64,000 nucleotides of DNA from UBA11346 sp038318565 (GTDB lineage: Bacteria; Planctomycetota; UBA11346): positions 61,396 through 125,395 of the forward strand of contig JBBQCI010000001.1 of assembly GCA_038318565.1 (NCBI GenBank), in the 5' to 3' direction. Of the stretch, positions 53,663-61,609 are shown one piece after another. Numbering within the stretch: position 1 is the stretch's first letter; each line of letters begins with the position of its first letter. The translations under genes and the position numbers were made by a program. The notes under the pieces were generated by a model that did not search any database, was not told the origin of the DNA, and worked only from the letters and a program-made list of their open reading frames with translations.

Positions 53663-54628
53663 TCAGTCGAGCCGTAACTCGGCGGCGAGTCGTTCCAACT
53701 CTGGAGCGGCTACGCCAAGCGAGCGCGATCGACGTAACGGTTCACTGAAGATACACGCGGTCTCCAATGGACGACCGCCGCGCAGATCGAGCAGTGTACT
53801 GGTGAAGTAGTCGCCCATCTCGACGGTCAGCGTCATCTGCTCGTGCGTCCAGGCATCCTCGTTGATGTGCTCTGCCCTTCCATGGTCGGCCAGGTCCGCG
53901 TTGCCGATCCGGATCGTCTCACGCATCAGCCGCTCGCAACGCGTGCGCAGAGCCGGTTCAGAGAGGATGGCGCGGGTGCCCAAGCCCGGCAGGCCGGCAG
54001 CGACACTGAGTCCGTTGAATGGAATATTCCAAGCTAGTTTGCGCCAGCGCGCCTCGAGCAGGCAGGCTGATTCCAGGACCGCTAGGCCGGCAGATCGCCA
54101 CAAGGCCGCCAGGGCCGAACGACGCGACGGATCATCACCATGATGACCAACCCCGACCCGACCATGGGCAAGATGACGTACCGTGCCATCCTCATAGCGA
54201 TTCACGCAGATGAAGCAGAGGACACCATGGACGATTCCCGTCGGGCACCATGCAGCCAGCCGCTCCTCGACGCCAAGTCCATTGAGCAGTGCAGCTATCT
54301 GCGCTCCCGATCTGACTGACGGACCGCACAGCTGCTCGGCCTCAGACAACGCAGTGGCCTTGGTTGCCAACAAGCACCAATCGACGCCGCCTGCGGCGGC
54401 CTCCTCCGGATCATCTGTCACCCGGAAGCTGGTTGGCGGAATACGCAGCTGGCGATGAAACCTGGATGAGGCGACATGGTCGGTCGATTCCTGGTCGACT
54501 AGCAGTCCTCGTTGACGCAAAGCCGCCAGATCCCGACGGGCAACGAAGCGCACGTCATGGCCGGCCCAGACCAGCTGGGCGCCATAGAACTGGCCGATTG
54601 CCCCGGCACCGACGACGACTACGCGCAT
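53663..54628 (-). CDS. panE: Ketopantoate reductase family protein
   Basis: A 321-residue NADPH-dependent reductase with the ApbA/PanE layout: Rossmann loop VVVGAGAIGQFYGAQL at the N-terminus, GLGVEERL and FICVNRYEDGTVRH in the core, and a C-terminal helical domain with WRKLAWNIPFNGLSVAAG, where Lys and Asn of the catalytic site are preserved. PanE makes pantoate for coenzyme A synthesis; PanE-like paralogues of unknown substrate are also common. The start at ATG 54628 is chosen over ATG 54640 by the domain boundary. It is convergent with pilB, with a three-base gap. Confidence 0.87.
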   Translation of the reverse strand: MRVVVVGAGAIGQFYGAQLVWAGHDVRFVARRDLAALRQRGLLVDQESTDHVASSRFHRQLRIPPTSFRVTDDPEEAAAGGVDWCLLATKATALSEAEQLCGPSVRSGAQIAALLNGLGVEERLAAWCPTGIVHGVLCFICVNRYEDGTVRHLAHGRVGVGHHGDDPSRRSALAALWRSAGLAVLESACLLEARWRKLAWNIPFNGLSVAAGLPGLGTRAILSEPALRTRCERLMRETIRIGNADLADHGRAEHINEDAWTHEQMTLTVEMGDYFTSTLLDLRGGRPLETACIFSEPLRRSRSLGVAAPELERLAAELRLD

Positions 54629-54763
54629 GGTTCTGGTCATCGGCCGCAACCGCTATTGGGCAAGCATCGGAATTCGTCAATTTCGACATGGATCTCTACT
54701 GCCACCCGCTGCCCCTTTGCCTCCTGGCCCCCTCCCATAGCCTGCCGGCCCACGGAGTCCGCC

Positions 54764-56416
54764 ATGATCATCAGCGATACCCCGGCCTGGAAGGCCCTGA
54801 CCGAGCACGCCAAGACCATCGGCGGCACGCACCTGCGCGAGCTGATGCAAGACGAGGCCCGTTGCGCTGGCATGCGCTGGGAAGTCGATGGAGTGCTGCT
54901 CGATGCCAGCCGTCAGAACGCCACCCGTCAGACCATTGATCTGCTGATTGACCTCGCCCGTGACGCCGGACTGAGCCGGAAGATCAAGGCGATGGCCAAC
55001 GGCGAGAAGATCAATGGCACCGAAAACCGCGCAGTCCTGCACATGGCCCTGCGCGCACCGAAACGGAAAGCGATCCTGGTCGACGGTCATGACGTCGTCC
55101 CCGACGTGCACGAAGTTCTCGACCGCATCAAGGCGTTCAGCAAGGATGTCCGCGGTGGAAAATGGAAGGGAGCCACGGGCAAGAAGCTGACCAACGTAGT
55201 GTCAATCGGCATCGGTGGCAGCTATCTTGGCCCCGAGTTCGCCTACGAGGCGATGCGCACGGATCCAGACTGCACCAAGGCGGCCAAACGTCGCGTCCTG
55301 CGCTTCCTCGCCAATGTCGATCCGATCGACGTCACTCGCGCGCTCACTGACCTTGATCCCGAACGCACCTTGGTCGTGGTGGTTTCGAAGACGTTCACTA
55401 CCGCCGAAACCATGCTCAACGCCCGCACCGTGCGGAAGTGGATCGTCGACGCTCTTGGCGAAGCCGCAGTGGCCAAGCATATGATCGCGGTGTCGACCAA
55501 CCTGGAAGCAGTCAAGCAGTTCGGCATCGATCCGGCCAACGCCTTCGGCTTCTGGGACTGGGTCGGCGGACGTTACAGCGTGTGCAGCGCGGTCGGCGTG
55601 CTGCCGCTGGCCCTGCACTTTGGTTACAAGCCGGTGCAGGAGTTCCTCAACGGCGCTCACGCCATGGACCGACACTTCCTCGCCGCCCCGGCCGAGCGCA
55701 ATCTGCCTGCCCTGATGGGCCTGTTCGGCGTGTGGCAGAGCAGCTTCCTCGGCCGCCCGTCGCGCGCCCTGCTGCCGTACTGCCAATCGCTGCTCAAGCT
55801 CGCCCCGCACATCCAGCAGGTCGACATGGAGAGCAACGGCAAGCGCGTCACGACGGAAGGCCAGGTCCTGCCCTTCGAAGCCGGCGAGGTCGACTTCGGC
55901 GAACCCGGGACCAACGGCCAGCACTCGTTCTACCAACTGATCCACCAGGGCCGCGTCGTACCCTGCGACTTCATCGGCTTCCGCCGCAGCCAGACCCCAG
56001 TGGCCCTGCCTGGCGAGCCGGTCGACAACCACGACGAGCTGATGTGTAATTTCTTTGCCCAGCCCGACGCCCTGGCCTACGGCAAGACTGAAGCCGAATT
56101 GCAGAAGGAAGGCGTGCCTGCCGCGCTGGTCCCGCACAAGGTGTTCCCCGGCAATCGCCCGAGCAACGTCCTGCTGCTCGACCAATTGACCCCGTACGCT
56201 GCCGGCCAGCTGCTCGCCCTATATGAGCACCGCACCGCAGTGCAGGGCTTCATCTGGGGCGTTAACAGCTTCGACCAGTGGGGCGTCGAACTGGGTAAGG
56301 TCCTGGCCAAGACGGTCCGCAACCAGCTGCAGAAGTCGCGTGGTGCCAATGCCGCGGTGGCCGGGTTCAACCCGTCGACGGGTTTCTTGCTGAAGTCCTA
56401 CCTCGGCCAGGCCTGA
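54764..56416 (+). CDS. pgi: Glucose-6-phosphate isomerase
   Basis: A 550-residue isomerase, the length of the E. coli-type enzyme. Signatures are VSIGIGGSYLGPEF, SKTFTTAETM, GFWDWVGGRYSVCSAVGVLPLAL, the substrate-binding MESNGKRV, and GVNSFDQWGVELGK. It interconverts glucose 6-phosphate and fructose 6-phosphate in the cytoplasm. The open frame runs 84 codons further upstream, but that part has no family similarity and would overlap the divergent panE-like gene. Forty-six bases after the stop lies the hairpin that covers the start of the next gene. Confidence 0.95.
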   Translation: MIISDTPAWKALTEHAKTIGGTHLRELMQDEARCAGMRWEVDGVLLDASRQNATRQTIDLLIDLARDAGLSRKIKAMANGEKINGTENRAVLHMALRAPKRKAILVDGHDVVPDVHEVLDRIKAFSKDVRGGKWKGATGKKLTNVVSIGIGGSYLGPEFAYEAMRTDPDCTKAAKRRVLRFLANVDPIDVTRALTDLDPERTLVVVVSKTFTTAETMLNARTVRKWIVDALGEAAVAKHMIAVSTNLEAVKQFGIDPANAFGFWDWVGGRYSVCSAVGVLPLALHFGYKPVQEFLNGAHAMDRHFLAAPAERNLPALMGLFGVWQSSFLGRPSRALLPYCQSLLKLAPHIQQVDMESNGKRVTTEGQVLPFEAGEVDFGEPGTNGQHSFYQLIHQGRVVPCDFIGFRRSQTPVALPGEPVDNHDELMCNFFAQPDALAYGKTEAELQKEGVPAALVPHKVFPGNRPSNVLLLDQLTPYAAGQLLALYEHRTAVQGFIWGVNSFDQWGVELGKVLAKTVRNQLQKSRGANAAVAGFNPSTGFLLKSYLGQA

Positions 56417-56461
56417 ACGTCCGAAGCGGCGTAGTCGCATTCCGGCCAGGCGAGCGATCTC

Positions 56462-56487
56462 TGCCTCCATCAGCTATGATGGAGGCA
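56462..56487 (+). promoter_or_regulatory. Hairpin covering the ribosome binding site and start of the URO-D-like gene
   Basis: TGCCTCCATCA at 56462-56472 and its exact complement at 56477-56487 form an 11-base-pair stem with a four-base GCTA loop. The right arm contains GATGGAGG and ends on the A of the ATG at 56487, so the presumed Shine-Dalgarno and start codon would be paired in the mRNA. No U-run follows, so it is a translational control candidate rather than a clear terminator of pgi. Confidence 0.6.
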
Positions 56488-57749
56488 TGCACCAGATCTC
56501 TGCCGCCGATCGCGCCACCCTGCGCGGGCTTGCCACCCGCTACCGCACCATCTGCGACAGCGACCAAGTCCGCTGGAGTCGTCAGCAATGGCAGCGACTG
56601 GTTGACCTGGAACCGACAGAACGGCCGCTCGTCGTGGTCCAGCCGGAAGGAGCCACGGCTGAGCTGATGCAGGGCGAGTCCTGCACCTGTGCTACCGAAC
56701 TGCACAGCATCGAATGGAGCCTGCGCGAGCGCATCCGTCGGGCCGAGTTCCTCAAGGACGACACCCCGTGGACACCCACCGTCGACATCCACTGGCGGAT
56801 CAGCGACAGTGGATGGGGCGTCGAGATTCCCAAGCAGCATGGTGACAATCGTGGCAGCTTTACCTGGGAACCGCCGTTGAAGAACCTGCTGCAGGATCTC
56901 ACCAAGCTGCGCCATCGCACCTGGACCGTCGACCGTGTCGGCACCGCTGCCGATTTCGCGCTCGCCCAGGAAGCGGTTGGCGACATCCTGACTGTGCAGC
57001 GTCGGCACTACGGATTCTGGACCTCCGGACTGACAATCGATGTCATTCAACTAGTCGGCCTCGAACAACTGATGACGCTGATGTACGACGATCCCGAGGG
57101 CCTGCACGCCGTAATGGCCTGGATGCGCGACGACCTCATGATGATGATGGATTGGTACGAATCAGAGGGGCTGCTGACCGCCAATCATGACGCCTCGTTC
57201 GGGATCGGATCAGGCGGCTATGGGCCTACCTGTTCGATGTGCGCGAACGAAGGCGGTGGCACCTTCGCCCAGCGCTGGGGCTTCAGCGAAAGCCAGGAGA
57301 CGGTCGGCGTTTCGCCAAAATTGTTCCAGAAATTCATCCTGCCCTACCAGATCCCCCTCATGCGCCGCTTCGGGCTGGTCTACTACGGCTGCTGCGAAGG
57401 AATCGAACGGCGACTGCAGATGGTGATGGACGCGGTGCCCAATTTGCGCGTCGTCTCGATGGCACCGTGGGCGAACCAGGAGGCGATGGCCCGCATCAGC
57501 GCTGGGCGCCTGGTACTGGCGCGCAAGCCAAACCCAACCCTGGTCTGCGGCGAATTCCGTGAAGACCAGATCAGCGCCGACATCGCGCAGACTCTCACCG
57601 TCGCCGGCCATCTACCGCTGTGTTTCGTGCTGAAGGACACCCACACCGTGCAGGGCGAGCCGTGGCGCCTGGCCCGCTGGGTCGAACTAGCACGCAGCGC
57701 GATCGCTACCTGGGCGGAGACTGCGCACCAACCCGTCAGCGCGGTCTGA
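56487..57749 (+). CDS. Uroporphyrinogen-decarboxylase-like (URO-D) family protein
   Basis: A 420-residue TIM-barrel protein of the URO-D superfamily as found widely in Planctomycetota, Lentisphaerota and Firmicutes. Landmarks are FWTSGLTIDVIQLVGLEQLMTLMYDDPEGLHAVMAWM, NHDASFGIGSGGYGP, and VYYGCCEGIERRLQMVMDAVPNLRVVSMAPWANQEAMA. Heme-type HemE motifs (Arg/Asp set near the N-terminus) are absent, so it is not HemE. Relatives include corrinoid-dependent methyltransferases; the Cys pair CC and the CSMC segment may bind a metal. Its start lies in a hairpin. The substrate is unknown. Confidence 0.85.
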   Translation: MHQISAADRATLRGLATRYRTICDSDQVRWSRQQWQRLVDLEPTERPLVVVQPEGATAELMQGESCTCATELHSIEWSLRERIRRAEFLKDDTPWTPTVDIHWRISDSGWGVEIPKQHGDNRGSFTWEPPLKNLLQDLTKLRHRTWTVDRVGTAADFALAQEAVGDILTVQRRHYGFWTSGLTIDVIQLVGLEQLMTLMYDDPEGLHAVMAWMRDDLMMMMDWYESEGLLTANHDASFGIGSGGYGPTCSMCANEGGGTFAQRWGFSESQETVGVSPKLFQKFILPYQIPLMRRFGLVYYGCCEGIERRLQMVMDAVPNLRVVSMAPWANQEAMARISAGRLVLARKPNPTLVCGEFREDQISADIAQTLTVAGHLPLCFVLKDTHTVQGEPWRLARWVELARSAIATWAETAHQPVSAV

Positions 57750-57806
57750 ACTGAACACGCCGACGAACTGGTCGAGCTAACGCCACGGTCGCCGGCTTAC
57801 TCGTTT

Positions 57807-57950
57807 TCAGCCCTTGGGCAGCTGCTGCACCCGTTCCTGCGCTTCGCGCTGACGCTCAGCCCGCTCACGGGCGCGGTTGCTGGAGGCGATAACTACCAGC
57901 AGCACGAGGACGCACACCAGGATGGCGAGGATGGAGACGAAGAAGAGCAT
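57807..57950 (-). CDS. 47-residue membrane protein downstream of the SPFH gene
   Basis: An ATG at 57950 opens a 47-codon frame: an N-terminal membrane helix (MLFFVSILAILVCVLVLLVV) and a charged amphipathic tail (SNRARERAERQREAQERVQ). AGGGA lies eight bases before the start and the SPFH stop is 11 bases upstream, so it reads as the second gene of an operon. It resembles the small partners of stomatin-like proteins in topology only. It ends before the convergent URO-D-like gene. Confidence 0.72.
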   Translation of the reverse strand: MLFFVSILAILVCVLVLLVVIASSNRARERAERQREAQERVQQLPKG

Positions 57951-57961
57951 GCGTCAGGTCC

Positions 57962-59566
57962 CTACTTCTCGGGTTTGGCGGGGATGGCTTGGCGCAGCAG
58001 GGTGCCGGCGAGCGCGTCCATAGTCCCGCCGTTGCCCAGCACCATGACCTGTGGGGTGATCTGCACCTTGCCCTCGGCGACTAGCTTGAGCATCTCCAGC
58101 TGCGCAACCTGCTCGCGGCCGAGGGCATCGACCATGGCGCGGTAGGCCTTGGCGCGGCCTTCACCGGTGATGATTTGGTAGTCGCTCTCGCCCTTGGCCT
58201 CGGCGGCGCGGGCCTTGGCCTGCTGCTCCTGGACCTGCACAGCGAAGGTCGCCTTGGCCAGGTTGCGCTGCTGCTCGGCGTCCTCCTGCGCCTTGACGAA
58301 CGCAGCGCGCGATTCCTCAGCCTTCCGCTGTTCGTCGTAGAGCTTCTGCTGGTTGACCGCCACCTCGCGATCGGTCTGGGTCGAGATCAGCTTGCGGCCG
58401 GCCTCCGAGGCATCGAGATGGATGTTACCGACGTAGACGCCATCGCAGGTGACGCGGAACTTGGCCAACTCGACCTTCATGCGCTCGGTCGCCTCCTTCT
58501 CAATTGAGCTGCGCCGGTCGACGAATTCTAGCGCGTTCATCGTCTCGGTGACGTTGCGGAAGATGGCGCGCACCGCCGGCAGGATGACCTTCGATTCCAG
58601 CAGTTCGAGTTCCTCGTCTTCCTGGTCGTCCTTGACGCGTTTGTCCGGATCGCCAAGCAAGGCGACGAGGTACGGGGCGTCCTTGGCCTCGACGGCGCAG
58701 CCGACACGCACGTCGATGGGGAAGGAGAAGCCATCCTTGGATCGCACCACTACCGACCAGTCGGCGCCGGTGTCCGCTACAGTCTTGGATGTGGCATTGC
58801 GGGTCTGGGCCTGCTGGTAGGTGTAGACGCGCTGGATGGTCTTCACCAGCACCGGGGCGTAGGCTTGGCTGTTGAGGTAATAGGCGCCGGGCGGCAGCGG
58901 TTCGAGCCAGATGCCGCGGCAGCCCTTGGGCACCAGCGGCACGCCGTTGACTAGGGTCCCGCCGGGAGGCGCCTGAGTACCGGTGCGAGCGGTGATCACC
59001 GCCACCGTGCCGGGTTCGATTTGTAGCGCATCAATCGTCTTGATGTCATGCAGGTTAGGATTGTAGCGGTAGGTGCCGGGCGTCAGCACAGTGGCCTGAG
59101 GACCGCGATGGCCGTTCTTCGATAGGAAGGTCTCGGGGTCGAGCAGGTCGGTGGTCGAAGACCATATCGGAGCGAAGATTTCTCCGTCAGGCAGCGGCTG
59201 GCCGTCCTTGGCGGTGATGAAGCCGAGCTTGTTATGCTCGATCAGCGCTACGTCGACCTCGTTGACCTCATACATGAAGGGAACGTAGCCGAAGTGCCAG
59301 CCGGGCCCGAGGATAATCGCCTGCGGACCCTGTTCTCCGTTTCGGGCGATGATCGATCCGGGCGGCAGCGGCGTGCCGAAGTGTTTCATCACCACGCCGG
59401 TCTTGTCAGCAGGGATCACCACCGATGAACCGATGAGGAAGCCGGTGATGAAAAGCAGGCCGGACATCACCACCAGTGCCACGCGCGCCGCCTTGGGCAG
59501 ATTGGCCGCAATCGCCGCACCCAGGGCAAGGACAGACAGGACGGTGAAGAAGATGATCGATATCAT
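57962..59566 (-). CDS. SPFH/Band 7 domain protein with three vault-like repeats
   Basis: A 534-residue protein: two hydrophobic N-terminal segments (about 2-20 and 28-50), three imperfect beta repeats (about 57-105, 115-179 and 187-245) each with a G-x-PLP-x-G and a G-PQ or RG turn followed by PG-x-Y, then an SPFH domain and a long helical coiled coil (about 350-500: KEATERMKVELAKF, EAGRKLISTQTDREVAVNQQKLYDEQRKAEES). The repeats resemble those of major vault protein. SPFH proteins form membrane-bound cages or scaffolds. The C-terminal tail has a conserved-looking GNGGTMDALAGTLL. A small membrane protein is co-encoded. Confidence 0.87.
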   Translation of the reverse strand: MISIIFFTVLSVLALGAAIAANLPKAARVALVVMSGLLFITGFLIGSSVVIPADKTGVVMKHFGTPLPPGSIIARNGEQGPQAIILGPGWHFGYVPFMYEVNEVDVALIEHNKLGFITAKDGQPLPDGEIFAPIWSSTTDLLDPETFLSKNGHRGPQATVLTPGTYRYNPNLHDIKTIDALQIEPGTVAVITARTGTQAPPGGTLVNGVPLVPKGCRGIWLEPLPPGAYYLNSQAYAPVLVKTIQRVYTYQQAQTRNATSKTVADTGADWSVVVRSKDGFSFPIDVRVGCAVEAKDAPYLVALLGDPDKRVKDDQEDEELELLESKVILPAVRAIFRNVTETMNALEFVDRRSSIEKEATERMKVELAKFRVTCDGVYVGNIHLDASEAGRKLISTQTDREVAVNQQKLYDEQRKAEESRAAFVKAQEDAEQQRNLAKATFAVQVQEQQAKARAAEAKGESDYQIITGEGRAKAYRAMVDALGREQVAQLEMLKLVAEGKVQITPQVMVLGNGGTMDALAGTLLRQAIPAKPEK

Positions 59567-59728
59567 GGTCTCATATTAGGCCGGGACGGCTCAGGGCTAG
59601 TCCAAGTTGGGCAGCCCGGGGAGATATCCCGGCAGCTTCAGCCGCGCTTGGTGAAGGGCGCCTCCAGCTCCACCGTCAACCGAATCGTCCTGCAGCGTGT
59701 TTGGCCGTCGCCAGACGTAATTCCTGCC

Positions 59729-60838
59729 CTATCGGGGCAGGAACACGCCGACGAACTGGTCCAGTTCACGACGTTGACCCAGGGTCAGCTCACGCCGTTC
59801 CTCGCTGATGCCGATGGCCTCTGCCCAGGCGCAGATCGTGCCGTGCGACTGGATGACCGCATGCCAACAGTCCGGCTCGATCACGTACCAGGTCTGCGGC
59901 AGCATAGGCAAAGCGTCGATGCGTCCCGGCGCGTCGCCGCGCCCGCCGAGAGCGAGCACCGCTGATCCCTGGAGGAGTGTGCCGGCCTGATGGCCACCGC
60001 GATTACGGGTGAAATCGACGATCTGCCCAGGCATCCGCCCCGGACTGGGATTGGACAGACCGAGCTGCCAGCCGTCGTCACCCTGGCCTTCGGCGACCAT
60101 GACGTAGCCCGGTGCCCGGCTGCGTCCGACCAGCACCTGATCGGCGACTAGCCGTTCCATCGCAAACGGATTGCGCTGCACCGCAAAGGCAGCCAGGCGC
60201 GCCACCACCTCTTCGACGGTCATGCCATCGCAGATCAGGTGCAAGGCGTCATCAGCCAGGGTCAGGGCGCCAACAGTTCGGGTAGAGTCCTTGCGGTCAC
60301 GCTCGCTGATCTCGGCTTCGATCTCAGCCAGAGTAGGCAGATCGCGACGCCCTTGGGCCTGCCATTCGCCCAGCCGGCGCCGGGCGCGTTCGGCCGGAGT
60401 GGCGTCGAGATAGACCTTCAGCTGGGCATCGGGACAGATGACAGTGGTGGCATCTCGCCCTTCGACGACCGCTTCGCGACCGGAAACGATGGCCTGCTGT
60501 TGCGACACCAAGTGTCGGCGACAGTCCGGGTTGTTGGCCACCCGCCAGATCTCGGCCGTTGTCTCCGGGCTGCGGATGCGCTCTTCGGGCAGTTCAATCC
60601 CGCCGATCCTGACTCGGCCGGCAGTGGTGAAATCGACCTGCAGACTGCGCACCAACGAGGCGATGGCTGTGGGATCATCGCGGTCGACCCCGGCATCAAG
60701 GACATGCACGGTACAGGCCCGATACATCGCCCCGGTGTCGAGTCGCAGAATGCCCAATCGCGCTGCTAGCCGCTTGGCGACCGTGCTCTTGCCGGCCCCT
60801 GCCGGGCCATCCATGGCGATGATCAGCGGGCGGGCCAT
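59729..60838 (-). CDS. cmk: Cytidylate kinase fused to a C-terminal cupin-like domain
   Basis: A 369-residue protein. Residues 1-220 are cytidylate kinase: P-loop GPAGAGKST (11-19), LDTGAMYRA, GRVRI, VEGRDATTVICPDAQLKVYLDA and SERDRKDSTRTVGALTLADDALHL. It phosphorylates CMP/dCMP. The remaining 150 residues contain GYVMVAEGQGDDGWQL, DFTRNRGGHQAGTLLQGSAVLALGG and QTWYVIEPDCWHAVIQSHGTICAWAEA, a cupin-like strand pattern with His positions that could bind metal or small ligand. Stand-alone Cmk ends near 220, so this is an unusual fusion. The ATG at 60838 is chosen over 60871; it is divergent from hisH. Confidence 0.87.
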   Translation of the reverse strand: MARPLIIAMDGPAGAGKSTVAKRLAARLGILRLDTGAMYRACTVHVLDAGVDRDDPTAIASLVRSLQVDFTTAGRVRIGGIELPEERIRSPETTAEIWRVANNPDCRRHLVSQQQAIVSGREAVVEGRDATTVICPDAQLKVYLDATPAERARRRLGEWQAQGRRDLPTLAEIEAEISERDRKDSTRTVGALTLADDALHLICDGMTVEEVVARLAAFAVQRNPFAMERLVADQVLVGRSRAPGYVMVAEGQGDDGWQLGLSNPSPGRMPGQIVDFTRNRGGHQAGTLLQGSAVLALGGRGDAPGRIDALPMLPQTWYVIEPDCWHAVIQSHGTICAWAEAIGISEERRELTLGQRRELDQFVGVFLPR

Positions 60839-60911
60839 GGCCGGGCCGCCAGGTCGAAGCAAAGGATCCATTGCCGACACGGTACGCCGGTGGCGAGACG
60901 CGGAAGTGGGG

Positions 60912-60935
60912 ACCTTCGCACCTCCGCACTTCCGC
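60912..60935 (+). repeat. Three tandem octamers upstream of hisH
   Basis: ACCTTCGC, ACCTCCGC and ACTTCCGC lie head to tail. A further inverted copy, GCGGAAGT, is at 60900-60907, so that TGGCGA plus GCGGAAGTG on the left pairs with CACTTCCGC plus TCGCCA on the right across 60891-60942 with a small bulge. The array is 29 bases before the hisH ATG, in the divergent gap with cmk. The same type of three-octamer array precedes the Nudix gene at 26869-26892. Confidence 0.55.
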
Positions 60936-60964
60936 ATCGCCAGACCCGGGCAATGATAGGGATC

Positions 60965-61573
60965 ATGCGGACGGTGATCCTCGATTATGATGCCGGCAAC
61001 CTCACCTCGGTGCAACGGGCCTGCGCTCATCTTGGCCATGATGCCGTGGTCGTGCGCGATCCTCAGGCGGTCGATGCCGCCGACCGGGTGATCTTTCCCG
61101 GCGTCGGCGCGGCGGGCTCGTGCATGGGGTCATTGCAGGCTCTTGGCTTGGCGGAGGCCTTGCGACGGGCGATTGATGCCGGCAAGCCGGTGCTGGCGAT
61201 CTGCGTCGGGCTGCAATTGCTGTTTGAGCACAGCGAAGAGGACGGCGGTGTGCCCTGCCTAGGCGTACTACCGGGACGGGTGGTGCGCTTCAAGCCGACC
61301 GACCGCTCGATCAAGGTGCCGCACATGGGCTGGAATGCGGTTGATTTCTCGGCTGGCGAACCCCTAGCTGCCGGCCTTTCTGGCGGACATCTTTATTTTG
61401 TGCACAGCTACTATGTTGAGCCCGGTCCCGGCGTCGACGTGGTGGCGACCAGCGAACACGGCATCCGCTTCTGCGCCGGCGTCCGCCGGGGGAATCTAGC
61501 AGCCTTCCAATTCCATCCTGAAAAGAGCGGCGAGGTCGGCCTGTCCCTCCTGCGCAACTTCCTTGGCCAGTAA
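60965..61573 (+). CDS. hisH: Imidazole glycerol phosphate synthase, glutamine amidotransferase subunit
   Basis: A 202-residue class I glutamine amidotransferase. Catalytic residues are C80 (AICVGLQLLFEHS), H184 and E186 (AFQFHPEKSG). The opening VILDYDAGNLTSVQRAC and PHMGWN are HisH signatures. It delivers ammonia to HisF in histidine biosynthesis. The ATG at 60965 is preferred to earlier in-frame starts by the family boundary. hisF and other his genes are not in the window, so the gene is separated from its pathway. A gap of 36 bases leads to the glycoside hydrolase gene on the same strand. Confidence 0.93.
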   Translation: MRTVILDYDAGNLTSVQRACAHLGHDAVVVRDPQAVDAADRVIFPGVGAAGSCMGSLQALGLAEALRRAIDAGKPVLAICVGLQLLFEHSEEDGGVPCLGVLPGRVVRFKPTDRSIKVPHMGWNAVDFSAGEPLAAGLSGGHLYFVHSYYVEPGPGVDVVATSEHGIRFCAGVRRGNLAAFQFHPEKSGEVGLSLLRNFLGQ

Positions 61574-61609
61574 TAACGGTCACTGCGGCCACGCAGGGCC
61601 GTTAACGAC

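Noticed and set aside
54512..54763. 84-codon extension of pgi from a TTG
   Set aside because: No family similarity, no ribosome binding site, and overlap with the divergent panE-like gene.
55202..56185. Open frame of 327 codons opposite pgi
   Set aside because: Pgi is unambiguous on the plus strand; the antisense frame shows no domain or ribosome binding site.
59721..59743. Hairpin TTCCTGCCC/GGGCAGGAA at the end of cmk considered as an intrinsic terminator
   Set aside because: The nine-base stem with a five-base loop is real, but no T-run follows on either strand, so termination cannot be claimed.
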